The notes under the pieces are model-generated. The model worked only from the letters and a program-made list of their open reading frames with translations. It had not been told where the DNA came from and did not search any database. Shown here piece by piece: positions 28,501 through 37,437 of a DNA stretch of 47,134 nucleotides. The DNA lies in the NCBI GenBank assembly GCA_016708725.1, contig JADJFE010000005.1:1-47134 (forward strand). Direction: 5' to 3'. Both the position numbers and the translations under genes were made by a program. The first letter of the stretch is position 1; every line of letters starts with the position of its first letter. Source of the stretch: Candidatus Aalborgicola bjergmarkensis (GTDB lineage Bacteria; Pseudomonadota; Gammaproteobacteria; Burkholderiales; Burkholderiaceae_C).

Positions 28501-28741
28501 GATGGGCGACGACAAATTGAAACTTATCGCCCACGAGTTGTTGGTGAGCTTGCGTGAAAACGTGTCTGTCGACTGGGCACACCGAGACTCTGCCCGTGCC
28601 CGGATGCGGGTGCTGGTCAAACGCATTCTTCGCAAGTACGGCTATCCGCCTGATTTGCAGGACGCGGCGGTACAGACCGTGTTGCAGCAGGCTGAGGCGT
28701 TGTCGTCAAGCTGGACAGTCTCGCGTGGAGGGGCTGTGTGA
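25596..28741 (+). CDS. hsdR: Type I restriction endonuclease/translocase subunit, broken by two frameshifts
   Basis: The full reading is about 1048 residues in three frames. Part one (25596 to about 27104) has a RecB-type nuclease motif (VIELKAPG near residue 157), a Walker A motif (HTQGSGKSLLM near 300) and a DEAH box (ADEAHRSQYG near 400). Part two (about 27105 to 28060) holds helicase motifs (VRDMWLTGFDAPCMHTMYVD, QAIARVNRVF). Part three (to 28741) is the C-terminal coupling domain. The first shift is an extra base near 27102, where VE-ELTEDDP would be continuous. The second is near 28060, before VTQQERELA. If true, the locus would methylate but not cut; read errors are equally possible. 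Confidence 0.85.
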
Positions 28742-28742
28742 A

Positions 28743-30185
28743 ATGAGTGATCGAGAAATTGAACTTTTTATCAAGGACTTCCTGAAGGAAATCCGGGAAG
28801 ACAATGCCGCGATTTTCGCGGGCGCTGGCCTGTCAGCGTCAGCAGGATTTGTGAATTGGCGCGAGCTGCTTCGACCTATTGCCGACGAACTGCGTCTGGA
28901 CGTGGATAAGGAAAGCGACCTAGTGGCGGTTGCTCAATACCACTGCAATGAAAATGCCGGTAACCGACATCGCCTGAATCAAGCCATCATCGATCAGCTG
29001 TCAGTCGGTGCTGCGCCTACAGAAAACCATCGGATTCTGGCTCGTCTTCCCGTAGGGACCTATTGGACGACAAATTACGATCAATTAATCGAGTCCGCCT
29101 TGAGGGAAGCAGGAAAGATTGCAGACGTCAAGCACACTACTGAGCAACTTGCCACCACTAAAGCCAGGCGGGATGCCATCGTTTACAAGATGCACGGCGA
29201 TGTCGAGCATCCTCACGATGCCGTCCTCATTAAGGACGACTACGAAAAATATCACGCCAAGCGTGGCGCATTTATCACTGCGCTCGCTGGCGACTTGGTA
29301 TCAAAGACATTCCTGTTTATCGGATTCAGCTTTACTGACCCCAACCTTGAGTACGTCCTCAGTCGGGTCCGAGTGACATTCCGCGAGAACCAGCGTCGGC
29401 ACTACTGCATCTTCAAAAAGAGGACGAAGCAGGATGACGAGAGCGCTGCCGAATTTGAAAACGCCCAGATCAAGCAACGACTGGCAATTGAAGATCTCAA
29501 GCGATTCAACATCAAAACGCTGCTGATTGATGATTACGCTCAGATCACGGAAATGCTCGCAAAAATTGAGCGGCAGTATCGTCAGAGGACGATTTTCATT
29601 TCTGGTAGCGCCGAGGAGTACGGCAGTTGGACTAAATCGGCGACTGAGGAGTTTTTGCGTGACCTGAGTCGTGCACTGGTTCAACAGGGCTATCGTGTTG
29701 CAACAGGTGTTGGCCTGGGGGTTGGTGATGCCGTCATTACGGGGGCAATCGAAGAGGTCTATCGTGCTCGAACTGGTCACATTGAAGATTCTTTGGTTAT
29801 GCGCCCGTTCCCACGAGCCAATCCAGACGAAGCAGTCCGACAGCGCCTGTGGGAAGAGTACAGACAAGAGCTGATCTCGGCGGCAGGCATCTGTCTTGTG
29901 GTTCTTGGCAACAAGCGGGTAGACGGTCTTATCGTGCCCGCTGGTGGTGTTCGACAAGAGTACGAAATCTCCCGCCAGCACGGATTGAACGTGGTTCCCC
30001 TCGGAGCAACCGGCTATATGGCCAATGAGATTTGGGCTGAAATGTCGTCAGCACTGGACACGCATTACCCAGACGCTAAAGCTGATCTGCGTGAAGCATT
30101 CAATCGACTCGGCGTGGCAGCAGAAAAGCCAACCGAACTCATTTCCCGGACATTGGAATTTATCGGATTAATTACCAAGGAGTAG
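28743..30185 (+). CDS. thsA: Thoeris effector ThsA (SIR2-SLOG)
   Basis: The 480-residue protein (ATG 28743, with GGAGGGG upstream) has an N-terminal SIR2 domain (GAGLSASAG at 27-35, TTNYDQLIE with N111, KMHGDVEHP with H151). A C-terminal SLOG domain follows (about 283-475; TIFISGSAEEYG, ATGVGLGVGDAV, GGVRQEYEIS). In studied Thoeris systems the SIR2 domain is an NADase, and an Asn near 112 and a His near 152 are essential; both are present here. The SLOG domain binds the cyclic-ADP-ribose-type signal made by the TIR partner. The gene follows hsdR by one base. Confidence 0.88.
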   Translation: MSDREIELFIKDFLKEIREDNAAIFAGAGLSASAGFVNWRELLRPIADELRLDVDKESDLVAVAQYHCNENAGNRHRLNQAIIDQLSVGAAPTENHRILARLPVGTYWTTNYDQLIESALREAGKIADVKHTTEQLATTKARRDAIVYKMHGDVEHPHDAVLIKDDYEKYHAKRGAFITALAGDLVSKTFLFIGFSFTDPNLEYVLSRVRVTFRENQRRHYCIFKKRTKQDDESAAEFENAQIKQRLAIEDLKRFNIKTLLIDDYAQITEMLAKIERQYRQRTIFISGSAEEYGSWTKSATEEFLRDLSRALVQQGYRVATGVGLGVGDAVITGAIEEVYRARTGHIEDSLVMRPFPRANPDEAVRQRLWEEYRQELISAAGICLVVLGNKRVDGLIVPAGGVRQEYEISRQHGLNVVPLGATGYMANEIWAEMSSALDTHYPDAKADLREAFNRLGVAAEKPTELISRTLEFIGLITKE

Positions 30186-30189
30186 CGGC

Positions 30190-30681
30190 ATGGCACGCAA
30201 AGTTTTCTTTAGCTTTCACTATGACCGAGATGTACGACGGGTCGTTCAGGTTAGAAACTCATGGGTTGTACGCGCAGGGAATGAAACTCAACCATTCGTC
30301 GATAAGGCGGAATGGGAGTCAATAAAACGAACAGGATCACAGGCTATCGAGCGCTGGATCGATAAGCAACTCAACGGCACGTCTGTAACGGTAGTCTTGA
30401 TCGGCTCGGAAACTTATGACCGCGAATGGGTTCGTCACGAGATTAAGCGTAGTTATGAACTTGGTAAAGGAATACTAGGGGTATACATCCACAATGTAAA
30501 AGACCCTCAACTCGGCACCTCTGCGAAGGGCAAGAATCCACTTGACTATTGGTCGGTGAAACAAAACGGCCGAGATGTTCCATTTTCGAATTTTTACAAA
30601 ACCTACGACTGGGTCAATGACGATGGATATTCGAATTTTGCGAACTGGATAGAAGCTGCGGCCCGCGCTTCTGGCCGTTGA
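30190..30681 (+). CDS. thsB: Thoeris sensor ThsB-type TIR-like protein (first)
   Basis: The 163-residue protein has the DUF1863-like TIR fold of Thoeris ThsB: RKVFFSFHYDRDVRRVVQVR at the N-terminus, VTVVLIGSETYDREWVRHEI with E84 at the place of the catalytic Glu, then GILGVYIHN. ThsB proteins sense phage infection and use NAD to make the signal that activates ThsA. It starts four bases after thsA with AGGAG upstream. Confidence 0.85.
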   Translation: MARKVFFSFHYDRDVRRVVQVRNSWVVRAGNETQPFVDKAEWESIKRTGSQAIERWIDKQLNGTSVTVVLIGSETYDREWVRHEIKRSYELGKGILGVYIHNVKDPQLGTSAKGKNPLDYWSVKQNGRDVPFSNFYKTYDWVNDDGYSNFANWIEAAARASGR

Positions 30682-30694
30682 AACGGAGACTTGA

Positions 30695-31288
30695 ATGGCC
30701 TACCTGACTAAGGATGAAGTTAAACAAGCGACCCGCACAAGGCTACAAAAGAGTTTTTCTGCTTCAGCTCCTCAGATTCTGCGTGAGTCAGTTCGCGCCT
30801 CAGCCAATGAAGACAGCTTTGATATATTTCTATCGCACGCATCTGAGGACTCTGAAATTGTCCTTGGCGTTAGAGAGATACTTACCGGCCTTGGCTTGAA
30901 GGTCTACATCGACTGGATTGACGATCCACAACTGGATCGAGGAAATGTCACCGCAGAAAATGCGGACATGCTCCGTCGGAGGATGAAACAGTCCAGGAGT
31001 TTAGTATTTCTAACAACCAAGAGCAGCGTTTCATCCCGGTGGATGCCTTGGGAGCTCGGCTATTTTGATGGACTGAAGACTGGATTCATTGGAATATTGC
31101 CCATCGTCGATTATTCAGGTGGGTCATTTTCTGGGCAAGAATATCTCGGTCTTTACCCTCTGGTTGAACGGCTACCGCTGACTGGCGGAGGGACACGCTT
31201 CTGTGTTGTCGAGCGTGCCGGAAAGGGGTACCGATTCCTTGACGACTTTGTTCGTGGACAAGCAACGATTCGTGCTTTCAATAGCTAA
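30695..31288 (+). CDS. Second TIR-domain protein of the Thoeris module
   Basis: The 197-residue protein has an extra N-terminal helical region (1-40), then a classical TIR domain (FDIFLSHASEDSEIVLGVRE; SRSLVFLTTKSSVSSRWMPW; E120 in PWELGYFDGLK). It differs clearly from the first ThsB, so it is not a simple duplicate. Thoeris loci with several TIR genes recognise different phages. GGAG precedes the ATG. The stop overlaps the stop of the convergent lysozyme gene by three bases. Confidence 0.82.
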   Translation: MAYLTKDEVKQATRTRLQKSFSASAPQILRESVRASANEDSFDIFLSHASEDSEIVLGVREILTGLGLKVYIDWIDDPQLDRGNVTAENADMLRRRMKQSRSLVFLTTKSSVSSRWMPWELGYFDGLKTGFIGILPIVDYSGGSFSGQEYLGLYPLVERLPLTGGGTRFCVVERAGKGYRFLDDFVRGQATIRAFNS

Positions 31289-31755
31289 TCTGGCGCTCTC
31301 AACAACAGCGTAGTTTCGGCATCCCTGCGAATCACAAGCCCCGGCAGGACTCGTCCGCCGCCATAGACCCATCGGCGCAGCTCGGCCGCGGAAGCGACCC
31401 AGTCCCGCTGGTTGATCCGCCGCCGCAGCGTCGACGTCTGCAACCGCCCGGCCCCGAGGTTGAAGGTGAAATCCACGATGGCCGCGAGCCGCCCTTCAGA
31501 CTCGGTGGCCAACACCGGGCAGTAGCGCAGCGTTGCGGCGAGCGCCGTCGTCAAGTCTTGGGCCAGGTACACCTCGGCTTCCATTTCAGTGATGGGCGGG
31601 TGATCCGGCTTGCACTGATGCCCAAACCCCACAGTCCAAAACCCAGCAGGACAAATGTAGGGATAGGCACTGCGCAATGGGTCGTTTTTCGGCACCCTGT
31701 GGAACCCTTCAAAGCGCTTGGCCAGATTCACTGCTGTTTGGGGTACAGCAATCAT
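31285..31755 (-). CDS. Phage-type lysozyme (GH24 endolysin)
   Basis: The 156-residue protein has the GH24 lysozyme signature: KRFEGFHRVP with E16 as the likely catalytic Glu, YICPAGFWTVGFGHQ with T41, and IVDFTFNLGAGRLQTSTL in the C-terminal half. It cleaves peptidoglycan in phage lysis. The start overlaps the stop of the holin-like gene by four bases. Nearby phage structural genes are missing, so it is a remnant of a lysis cassette. Confidence 0.85.
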   Translation of the reverse strand: MIAVPQTAVNLAKRFEGFHRVPKNDPLRSAYPYICPAGFWTVGFGHQCKPDHPPITEMEAEVYLAQDLTTALAATLRYCPVLATESEGRLAAIVDFTFNLGAGRLQTSTLRRRINQRDWVASAAELRRWVYGGGRVLPGLVIRRDAETTLLLRAPD

Positions 31756-32006
31756 GCCCGGCCCCGATCAAAAACCCGCCCCAAGAACCAGAAGTTCAGC
31801 ACCCCCGCCCAAAGCGCCTGATCTGCCTCAGTCCAAGCGGCCAACACAGCAGCACCCCAGCCAGCCCCTGCGTTCAGCGCGGCAATGAACGCAACCGTCT
31901 TGGCCGCACAGTACAACGCCATCAGCCAGTACGTGATGATTGGCCGCACGCTTGACGACAGCGCATCAGCCCACCAGACACCGGTTTTCTCGCCCTGGGT
32001 GCGCAC
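31752..32006 (-). CDS. Holin-like membrane protein, probably 5'-truncated
   Basis: From GTG 32006 the product has 84 residues with two or three hydrophobic segments (PIITYWLMALYCAAKTVAFI, WGAAVLAAW, ALWAGVLNFWFLG). The pattern WWADALSSSVRPIITYW is typical of 3TM phage holins. The reading stays open upstream for 16 more codons (ADAAWNTGAIEALRDAV, also holin-like) until a TAG near 32055, so the native gene was longer and was cut near 32050. Confidence 0.65.
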   Translation of the reverse strand: MRTQGEKTGVWWADALSSSVRPIITYWLMALYCAAKTVAFIAALNAGAGWGAAVLAAWTEADQALWAGVLNFWFLGRVFDRGRA

Positions 32007-32122
32007 CGCGTCACGCAGTGCCTCAATCGCGCCGGTGTTCCAGGCCGCATCGGCTTGTGAGCTCCTCTATATCTGAGTAATCCAGGATACCCAATCTATG
32101 GGTCGATACGTCCCGCTGGTGA

Positions 32123-32452
32123 CTAATCGGGCAACCGAGAATTCCCAGCCCCCACACCACCCATCGTACTGGGACGCAGTGAGCGGCACAAGCTGTTCGA
32201 AATTCCCGAATGATTATTGACGCACTGTTCGACGTAAAAGTCTCTGGCATACTCTCGAAGCGACATTTCCACAGGCCCGATTGTGCCGTCTGCTTCACCG
32301 TCTTCGATAAGAATGCTGACGGCTGCGGTGACAAGCACCCGGACAATTCGAATGTACTCGGAGTCGTCCATGCATTCCGAGACGAAATGATCGGCGAGCC
32401 CATCCAGGCTCTTTATGTGAATGCGAATAACTTGGGTGATGAAGGGGGTCAC
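32123..32452 (-). CDS. Hypothetical protein in a remnant region
   Basis: A 109-residue frame with a GTG start encodes a plausible helical domain (LADHFVSECMDDSEYIRIVR, SILIEDGEADGTIGPVEMSL) but no recognised motif and no ribosome site. It could be a decayed fragment. The opposite strand over the same bases (32210-32614) has no better candidate. Confidence 0.3.
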   Translation of the reverse strand: MTPFITQVIRIHIKSLDGLADHFVSECMDDSEYIRIVRVLVTAAVSILIEDGEADGTIGPVEMSLREYARDFYVEQCVNNHSGISNSLCRSLRPSTMGGVGAGNSRLPD

Positions 32453-32639
32453 GGGTTACAGATTACGTTCGGTGGAAGGAATTGGCTTGGTCATATCCAT
32501 GCTGCAGTGGGAGAAGATCGCTATATTTTGCAGGCGACCCACAGCTTCCAGCGCTCCGATCTGGGTGTGCCCGCTTGGGAACTGCTTGTGTGGCTGGCAT
32601 CCCTTCCTGGTTGAACCAGGTTGAACCGGGTTGATGTTC

Positions 32640-32906
32640 AGTGAACTAAAACTAAAAGGTCTCCCAATCGTCGTCGCCACCGGCTGGTGCGGGTCTGGAT
32701 TGCGTAGTAATGCACCCGCACCCGCCAGCCATAGCGCCCAGACCGGCATGGCAACGCGGTAGGCCAGCACTGGCACCGAAACCACCCATGCTGCCGTGGT
32801 GGAATCGCGCACCCGGTCCTCGTACCAGTGCAGATGCCAGGCATCCGATCCATTGCCCTGGATCAACAAATCAGGACAGCCCAAGCTTTGCTCATAAAAA
32901 TATAGC
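32640..32906 (-). pseudogene. Fragment of an inner-membrane protein gene
   Basis: On the minus strand the frame has EQSLGCPDLLIQGN, WYEDRVRDSTTAAWVVSVPV and YRVAMPVWALWLAGAGALL, which looks like a genuine membrane helix preceded by a soluble segment. It has a stop upstream (about 32909) and loses sense after about 32690. It seems cut off near the IS91-like element. The family was not named with confidence. Confidence 0.35.
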
Positions 32907-33070
32907 TATCCCCGCACTATTCATGAGCCATACAGCCTAAAAAAGTTCTTGCGCCCGTGCAGCATCATTCCATCTACGCGGTGTCCAGACGAGAACAGTT
33001 GTAGACCCCAGAATAATACTGTATATAACAACAGTATTGCTAGACATCCAATGCACACTGGTACTGCTCC

Positions 33071-34661
33071 ATGTTCGCCGTCGCACCACCCGCGCAACAG
33101 CACGCGCCTCCACATGCGGGTGCGCGCACGGATGCCAAGCCCAAGCTCTACAACCCGCGTCACCCCGAGCAAACCCTGCTGTACCGCACGATTGCCGAGC
33201 ACTTCGAGACGTGGCTGGAGTTGGCAAGCGCGGGCCAGTTTGATGGCCAAGGCGACCACCACACGCCGCCGGTCTATGTCGAGCAGACCTTTCGCAAATA
33301 CCTGGAGTGCGGCATCTTCGCCCATGGCTTTGCGCGTGCCCGCTGTGATGCATGCGGCCATGACTTTTTCGTCGCTTTTTCCTGCAAAGGTCGTGGAATC
33401 TGTCCATCGTGCAACACGCGGCGCATGGTGGAGACGGCGGCGCACCTGAGTGATCACGTTTTTCCCCGCCTGCCGGTGCGCCAATGGGTGCTGTCGGTGC
33501 CCAAACGGCTGCGTTACTTCATGCAGCGCGATAGGGTGGTACTCAATAGGGTGCTGCACATCTTCCTGCGGGTCATTGCGCAAAGTCTACAGGCCCACTG
33601 CTCGGGTGCCGCACAGGTGGACAAGAGGGCACTGCACATCGGCGCGGTAGCTTTCATCCACCGGTTTGGCTCCAGCCTGAACGAGCATGTGCATTTCCAT
33701 GTGTGCGTGGTTGATGGCGTATTTGAGGTGGCGGCGGACGAAGCGGATTCCACAGCGCCGAGCGTCATTTTTCACCCAGCCAGTGGAATCGGCTCGACAG
33801 CCGTGGCTCAAGCGCAGCTTACCTTGCGCAAACGCATTTTGCGCACTTTCGTCAGATGCGAACTGATCGAAAAGACCGATGCCAAGGAGATGCTGGCTTA
33901 CCAACACAGCGGATTTTCGCTCGATGCCGGTGTGTGCATTGAGGAACACGACCGTGCCGCACTGGAGCGACTTTTGCGCTACTGCGCCCGGCCACCACTG
34001 GCCATGGATCGGCTGCGCAAAGACGGCGCCAACCTGGTGTACCGTTGCGCCAAACAGCACAGTGAGCCTACGAGTGACAAGCGGGGCAGTAAAGTAGATG
34101 AACTGGTGCTCACGCCACTGGAGCTGATTCATCGCATCGCGGCCCTGGTCCCCCCACCACGCATCCACCGGCATCGCTATTTCGGTGTGCTGGCACCGAA
34201 CTCGCCGCTACGCTCGGCAGTGACGGCACTGGCCGCACTCGTGCAGACCGGGCAACCCGGCGCGGGAGAGGACGCAACTGGAAGAGCCGCCGCCTGAAGC
34301 TGCGCCGCAAGGCAATAGTGATCCAACCCGCGCGAGCCAGTGCCTGCGCCCAAGCGCTCACTGGCACATTACCTTGTGGGCGGTTTTGATCGCGCGCATC
34401 TACGAAGTTTTTCCGCTGTTGTGCCCGATATATGGGGCCAAATGCGCCTGATTGCGTTCATCACCAACACCACAGAGGTGCGCAAAATCCTGGGAACACA
34501 TCGGCGTGGACCCGCGCTCCACGCATCACCCGCCGCGCGGTCCGCCACTGTGGGATAACCAGGATGCGTCGGCTGACGAAGTGCTGGAAGCGCTGCCGGA
34601 TTGGGATGAAACAGCACAGCCAGCACCTGACGATTGTGCCGATCAGCGCATCCATTGGTGA
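33071..34661 (+). pseudogene. IS91-family transposase (copy 2), C-terminal part frameshifted
   Basis: An open frame from ATG 33071 to 34297 gives 408 residues. It has an N-terminal zinc finger (CDACGHDFFVAFSCKGRGICPSC), the HUH motif (EHVHFHVCVVDGVF) and a Tyr motif (RYCARPPLAMDRL). Compared with copy 1 it carries several one-base indels after 34270 (for example ACTGGAAGAGC against ACTGAAGAGC), so the last part is out of frame. IS91-like elements transpose by a rolling-circle mechanism without target duplication. The N-terminal catalytic part is intact. Confidence 0.85.
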
Positions 34662-34869
34662 GCGATAGAACCAGCGATCCAGACCTGCTGTCGGGTAGGG
34701 GCCGTTCCGGCGATATGCCAGGAAAACCAAAAATGGCACTCGAACGGTGAAACAGACCGCATCGACTGCCAAACCGGCCAAACCGAGGATCGCAATGTGC
34801 AAAAATCGGCATTTTGAGGACGGCTCAGGATGCGATATTTGACGTCGTGCGGTTGGATTTCCTATCTGT
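33906..34869 (+). repeat. Direct repeat of the IS91-like 3' part (second copy)
   Basis: This is the counterpart of 16183-17147 in the same orientation. The match ends at TATCTGT (34863-34869), next to a run of 13 G. Copies differ by a handful of indels and substitutions. Confidence 0.88.
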
Positions 34870-35108
34870 GGGGGGGGGGGGGATTATAGCGAGGGAAACT
34901 GCGAATTCGGATGCGGCGGCTGTCGTCATGGATTATTACCTTTTGTTTGAAAATGGACTCGAAACTCAAATCGTAGCACATGGAGATCGTGCTCAAGATC
35001 GAACGGGTGCGGTTCAATGCACCAGAAAGGAGAGCGCTGGCTGGATAACAAATATGATAGCGGCTCTCGCTCTATCCACGGGCGCTATCGCCGTATTTTG
35101 TATAAAAA
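34870..35108. other. Poly-G tract and gap without a gene
   Basis: Thirteen G residues (34870-34882) stand at the IS edge, a likely trouble spot for sequencing or assembly. The rest has no coding frame with support. Confidence 0.6.
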
Positions 35109-35510
35109 TCAGGCAACAGCGACCCAGTTGTCCAGTTGCAAACCTGGCACTTTGGAAAACTCGCGGGTGTTGTTGGTAACCAGCAGAGCCCGCTGACTGA
35201 GCGCATGTGCAGCAATCATGGTGTCAAACGAGCCGATGGGGGTGCCACGGCGCTCCAGGTCCGCACGCAGGTCGCCGTAGGCCCAAACGGCTGCGGCATC
35301 GAATGGCAGGATGGCCAACGGTGCCAGAAACATCTCCAGTGCCAAGCGGTTGCGTGCCGAACCACTTTTGGCCACGCCAAACGCCAGCTCCGCAGCCACC
35401 ACGCTGCACAGCCCGATGTCGCCCAACCTGTACTGCTGAAACCGCGCCAGCACCGCTGGGGGCTTGGCGTTGATGATGTAAATGCAGGTATTGGTGTCGA
35501 GCAGGATCAT
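35109..35510 (-). CDS. vapC: VapC-family PIN-domain toxin
   Basis: The 133-residue protein has the PIN-domain acidic residues: D5 (LLDTNTCIY), E41 (AELAFGVAK), D96 (SFDTMIAAHAL), and a closing TNNTREFSKVPGLQLDNW. These ribonucleases cleave RNA, often initiator tRNA, when not bound by antitoxin. The start overlaps the antitoxin stop by four bases. Confidence 0.9.
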   Translation of the reverse strand: MILLDTNTCIYIINAKPPAVLARFQQYRLGDIGLCSVVAAELAFGVAKSGSARNRLALEMFLAPLAILPFDAAAVWAYGDLRADLERRGTPIGSFDTMIAAHALSQRALLVTNNTREFSKVPGLQLDNWVAVA

Positions 35511-35740
35511 GGATGCATGGCTTCCCGAACCTGATCGTCTGGCTGCTGGCGTGTGAGTTCAAAACCCGGATCGAATGCAGCCAATCCTGCTGCCAGTGTT
35601 TGCCAGGGGTCATCCAGGGGCAGCAGCAGCACGCCATTGCCAAAGTGCTTGACCACCACCTCGGTACCAGAAAAGCGATATTCTTTGGGCAGCCGAACGG
35701 CTTGGCTGCGACCGGATTGAAAAAGGCGTGCGGTGTCCAT
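35507..35740 (-). CDS. vapB: VapB-family antitoxin
   Basis: The 77-residue protein (ATG 35740 with GGAG upstream) has an AbrB/MazE-type N-terminus: ARLFQSGRSQAVRLPKEYRF, followed by VVVKHFGNGVLLLPLD, and an acidic tail that would bind VapC. It probably represses its own operon. It is translationally coupled to vapC through the ATGA overlap. Confidence 0.9.
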   Translation of the reverse strand: MDTARLFQSGRSQAVRLPKEYRFSGTEVVVKHFGNGVLLLPLDDPWQTLAAGLAAFDPGFELTRQQPDDQVREAMHP

Positions 35741-35834
35741 GACAGGCTCCAAGATTGATGAATACCAATGATAACCACCACGTATCAAGCTGTCGCCCCC
35801 GGAGTGCGAAACGAACCAGGCCGACGCCTTGCTT

Positions 35835-37433
35835 TCATTTCCCGGTCGGCACCCAGGTGCCATCGCTGGACTTCATGATGTAGCGCCCGCTGCTGTCGCT
35901 CATGACCACAATGTCGCCGTTCTGCGCCACGAATGGCGTGGTCTGGAGTTTTTCCAGCCGTGTGTTCCAGGCGATAGTACCTGCGGTGTAGGGGTTATCG
36001 GCCAGCAAGTCGGCAACCAGGGAAAACAGGCCAAAGTAGCTTACGGGTTGGTCAACCAATATGGGGGCGCCTGGTGGAGTACCTTGTGTTGCGGTCTTGA
36101 GCCCCACCAATTTGATGGCAGCGGGAACCAGGGAGATTTTGGGGTCGGGAATTTCGCGGATGCCGTCCACGAGCTGGCCCTTTTCCCGGCGCAGCGCGCC
36201 GCCGTGTTCGGGAATCAGCAAGAGCAGCACGGGTTTGCCGCTGGCTTCGAGTTGTGTGACGAAGCGGTCAAGGTCGGCAAGCAGCTTGGTGATGCGCGGT
36301 TTGTAGGTCTGCAAGCTGCTGAGCGAGGCCGTGCCCGGCACCCGGTTGCCGTCGTGCAGGGTGATGCTGTTGTAGTACAGCGCCACGGGCTGTGCGCTGT
36401 GCGTCTGGCGCTGTGTCCACCAGCGTGACAGCAGTGCGTAGTCGTCATAGACCGGCGTACCATCAAAACTGTTCATGATGACCGGCACCTCCTTGTTGGA
36501 CTCCAGCCGCCCGTCCAGTCCGGCCTCGTGCGCCACAATTTTGGCAAAGGAATAGTAAATGCCGTTGTGGTTGAGCAGTCCAGCAGTTTGGTAACCGGCC
36601 TTGGCCAGGGATGGGAAGGTGGCACATTCTTCAGGTTTTTCCTTGAAGAGTCCCTCTTCTTTCGTCTGGCCACAGGTGCCGCGCAGCACGCGGATGGCAG
36701 CCGGGCCGCTGTAACTGGCTGCGCTATTGAAGTTGCTGAATACCAGATCAAAGCGCTTGAGCAGCGGCGTGTTGCGTTCCTCTACAAAATCCAGATCGTC
36801 CCACGACATGGAGCACACATGCAGCATGACAATATCAAAGGGCGGGGGTGAAGCGGGTTTGGGGAACACCAGCCGGCGTTGGTTTTCCTTGGCATAAAAG
36901 GCTTGCAACTGGGCATCCGGGCTGGCCTCGGTGGTGTTCGTTGCAGTGTTGTTCGTTGCGGTGGTGGCAGTGCTTGTGGTGGTAGCGGTTGGCGCCGGGG
37001 TAGGGGTAGGCGGTGCCGAGGCGTTGTTGATGGCGGCCACCAGCGGTACGCTGAGAATGGCAAGGATGGCAAACGTGGCAAAGCGCAGCCAGCGCGAAAG
37101 AATGGTGTAGAGCACGATGGCCCCCAGCAGCATGGCCATTTCCGCTGGCTGGAAGATGCGCCCGAGCAGCTCCAGCAGGTATTCGTTGCTAAAGCCGCTG
37201 ATGGCACCGATTTGCGACCAGACCCGCTCGATGCTGGGCAAGTAGGCGTCGTAGTACAGCAGCGCAATGGCTGCGGGCCAGAGCACCCAGGGGCGCAGGC
37301 GTCGCCAGAGCCCAGGTTGCAGCGGCCAAAAGGCCAGGAGTGCCAGCAACAGGTTGGGTATCCAGTGAAAACCGATGCTGTGGGTGTAATACAGCCCGGT
37401 TTTCAGCAAAAAATAAAGACCAAGGTAGTTCAT
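35835..37433 (-). CDS. bcsG: Cellulose phosphoethanolamine transferase BcsG
   Basis: The 532-residue protein has about five N-terminal membrane helices, a Thr/Pro-rich linker (about 140-170) and a periplasmic alkaline-phosphatase-like domain. E. coli BcsG uses Cys243, Glu442 and His443 to bind zinc and Ser278 as nucleophile. Here C207 (HVCSMSWDD) and S242 (AASYSGPAA) keep the same 35-residue spacing, and IPEHGG supplies the Glu-His pair. It adds pEtN to cellulose. The ATG at 37433 lies four bases after the bcsA stop. Confidence 0.92.
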   Translation of the reverse strand: MNYLGLYFLLKTGLYYTHSIGFHWIPNLLLALLAFWPLQPGLWRRLRPWVLWPAAIALLYYDAYLPSIERVWSQIGAISGFSNEYLLELLGRIFQPAEMAMLLGAIVLYTILSRWLRFATFAILAILSVPLVAAINNASAPPTPTPAPTATTTSTATTATNNTATNTTEASPDAQLQAFYAKENQRRLVFPKPASPPPFDIVMLHVCSMSWDDLDFVEERNTPLLKRFDLVFSNFNSAASYSGPAAIRVLRGTCGQTKEEGLFKEKPEECATFPSLAKAGYQTAGLLNHNGIYYSFAKIVAHEAGLDGRLESNKEVPVIMNSFDGTPVYDDYALLSRWWTQRQTHSAQPVALYYNSITLHDGNRVPGTASLSSLQTYKPRITKLLADLDRFVTQLEASGKPVLLLLIPEHGGALRREKGQLVDGIREIPDPKISLVPAAIKLVGLKTATQGTPPGAPILVDQPVSYFGLFSLVADLLADNPYTAGTIAWNTRLEKLQTTPFVAQNGDIVVMSDSSGRYIMKSSDGTWVPTGK

Positions 37434-37437
37434 GGAT

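Noticed and set aside
32210..32614. 134-residue plus-strand frame
   Set aside because: No recognised motif or ribosome site; overlaps a slightly more plausible minus-strand frame.
34814..35179. 121-residue plus-strand frame across the poly-G run
   Set aside because: It starts inside the IS91-like end and crosses the G13 tract; no motif or ribosome site.
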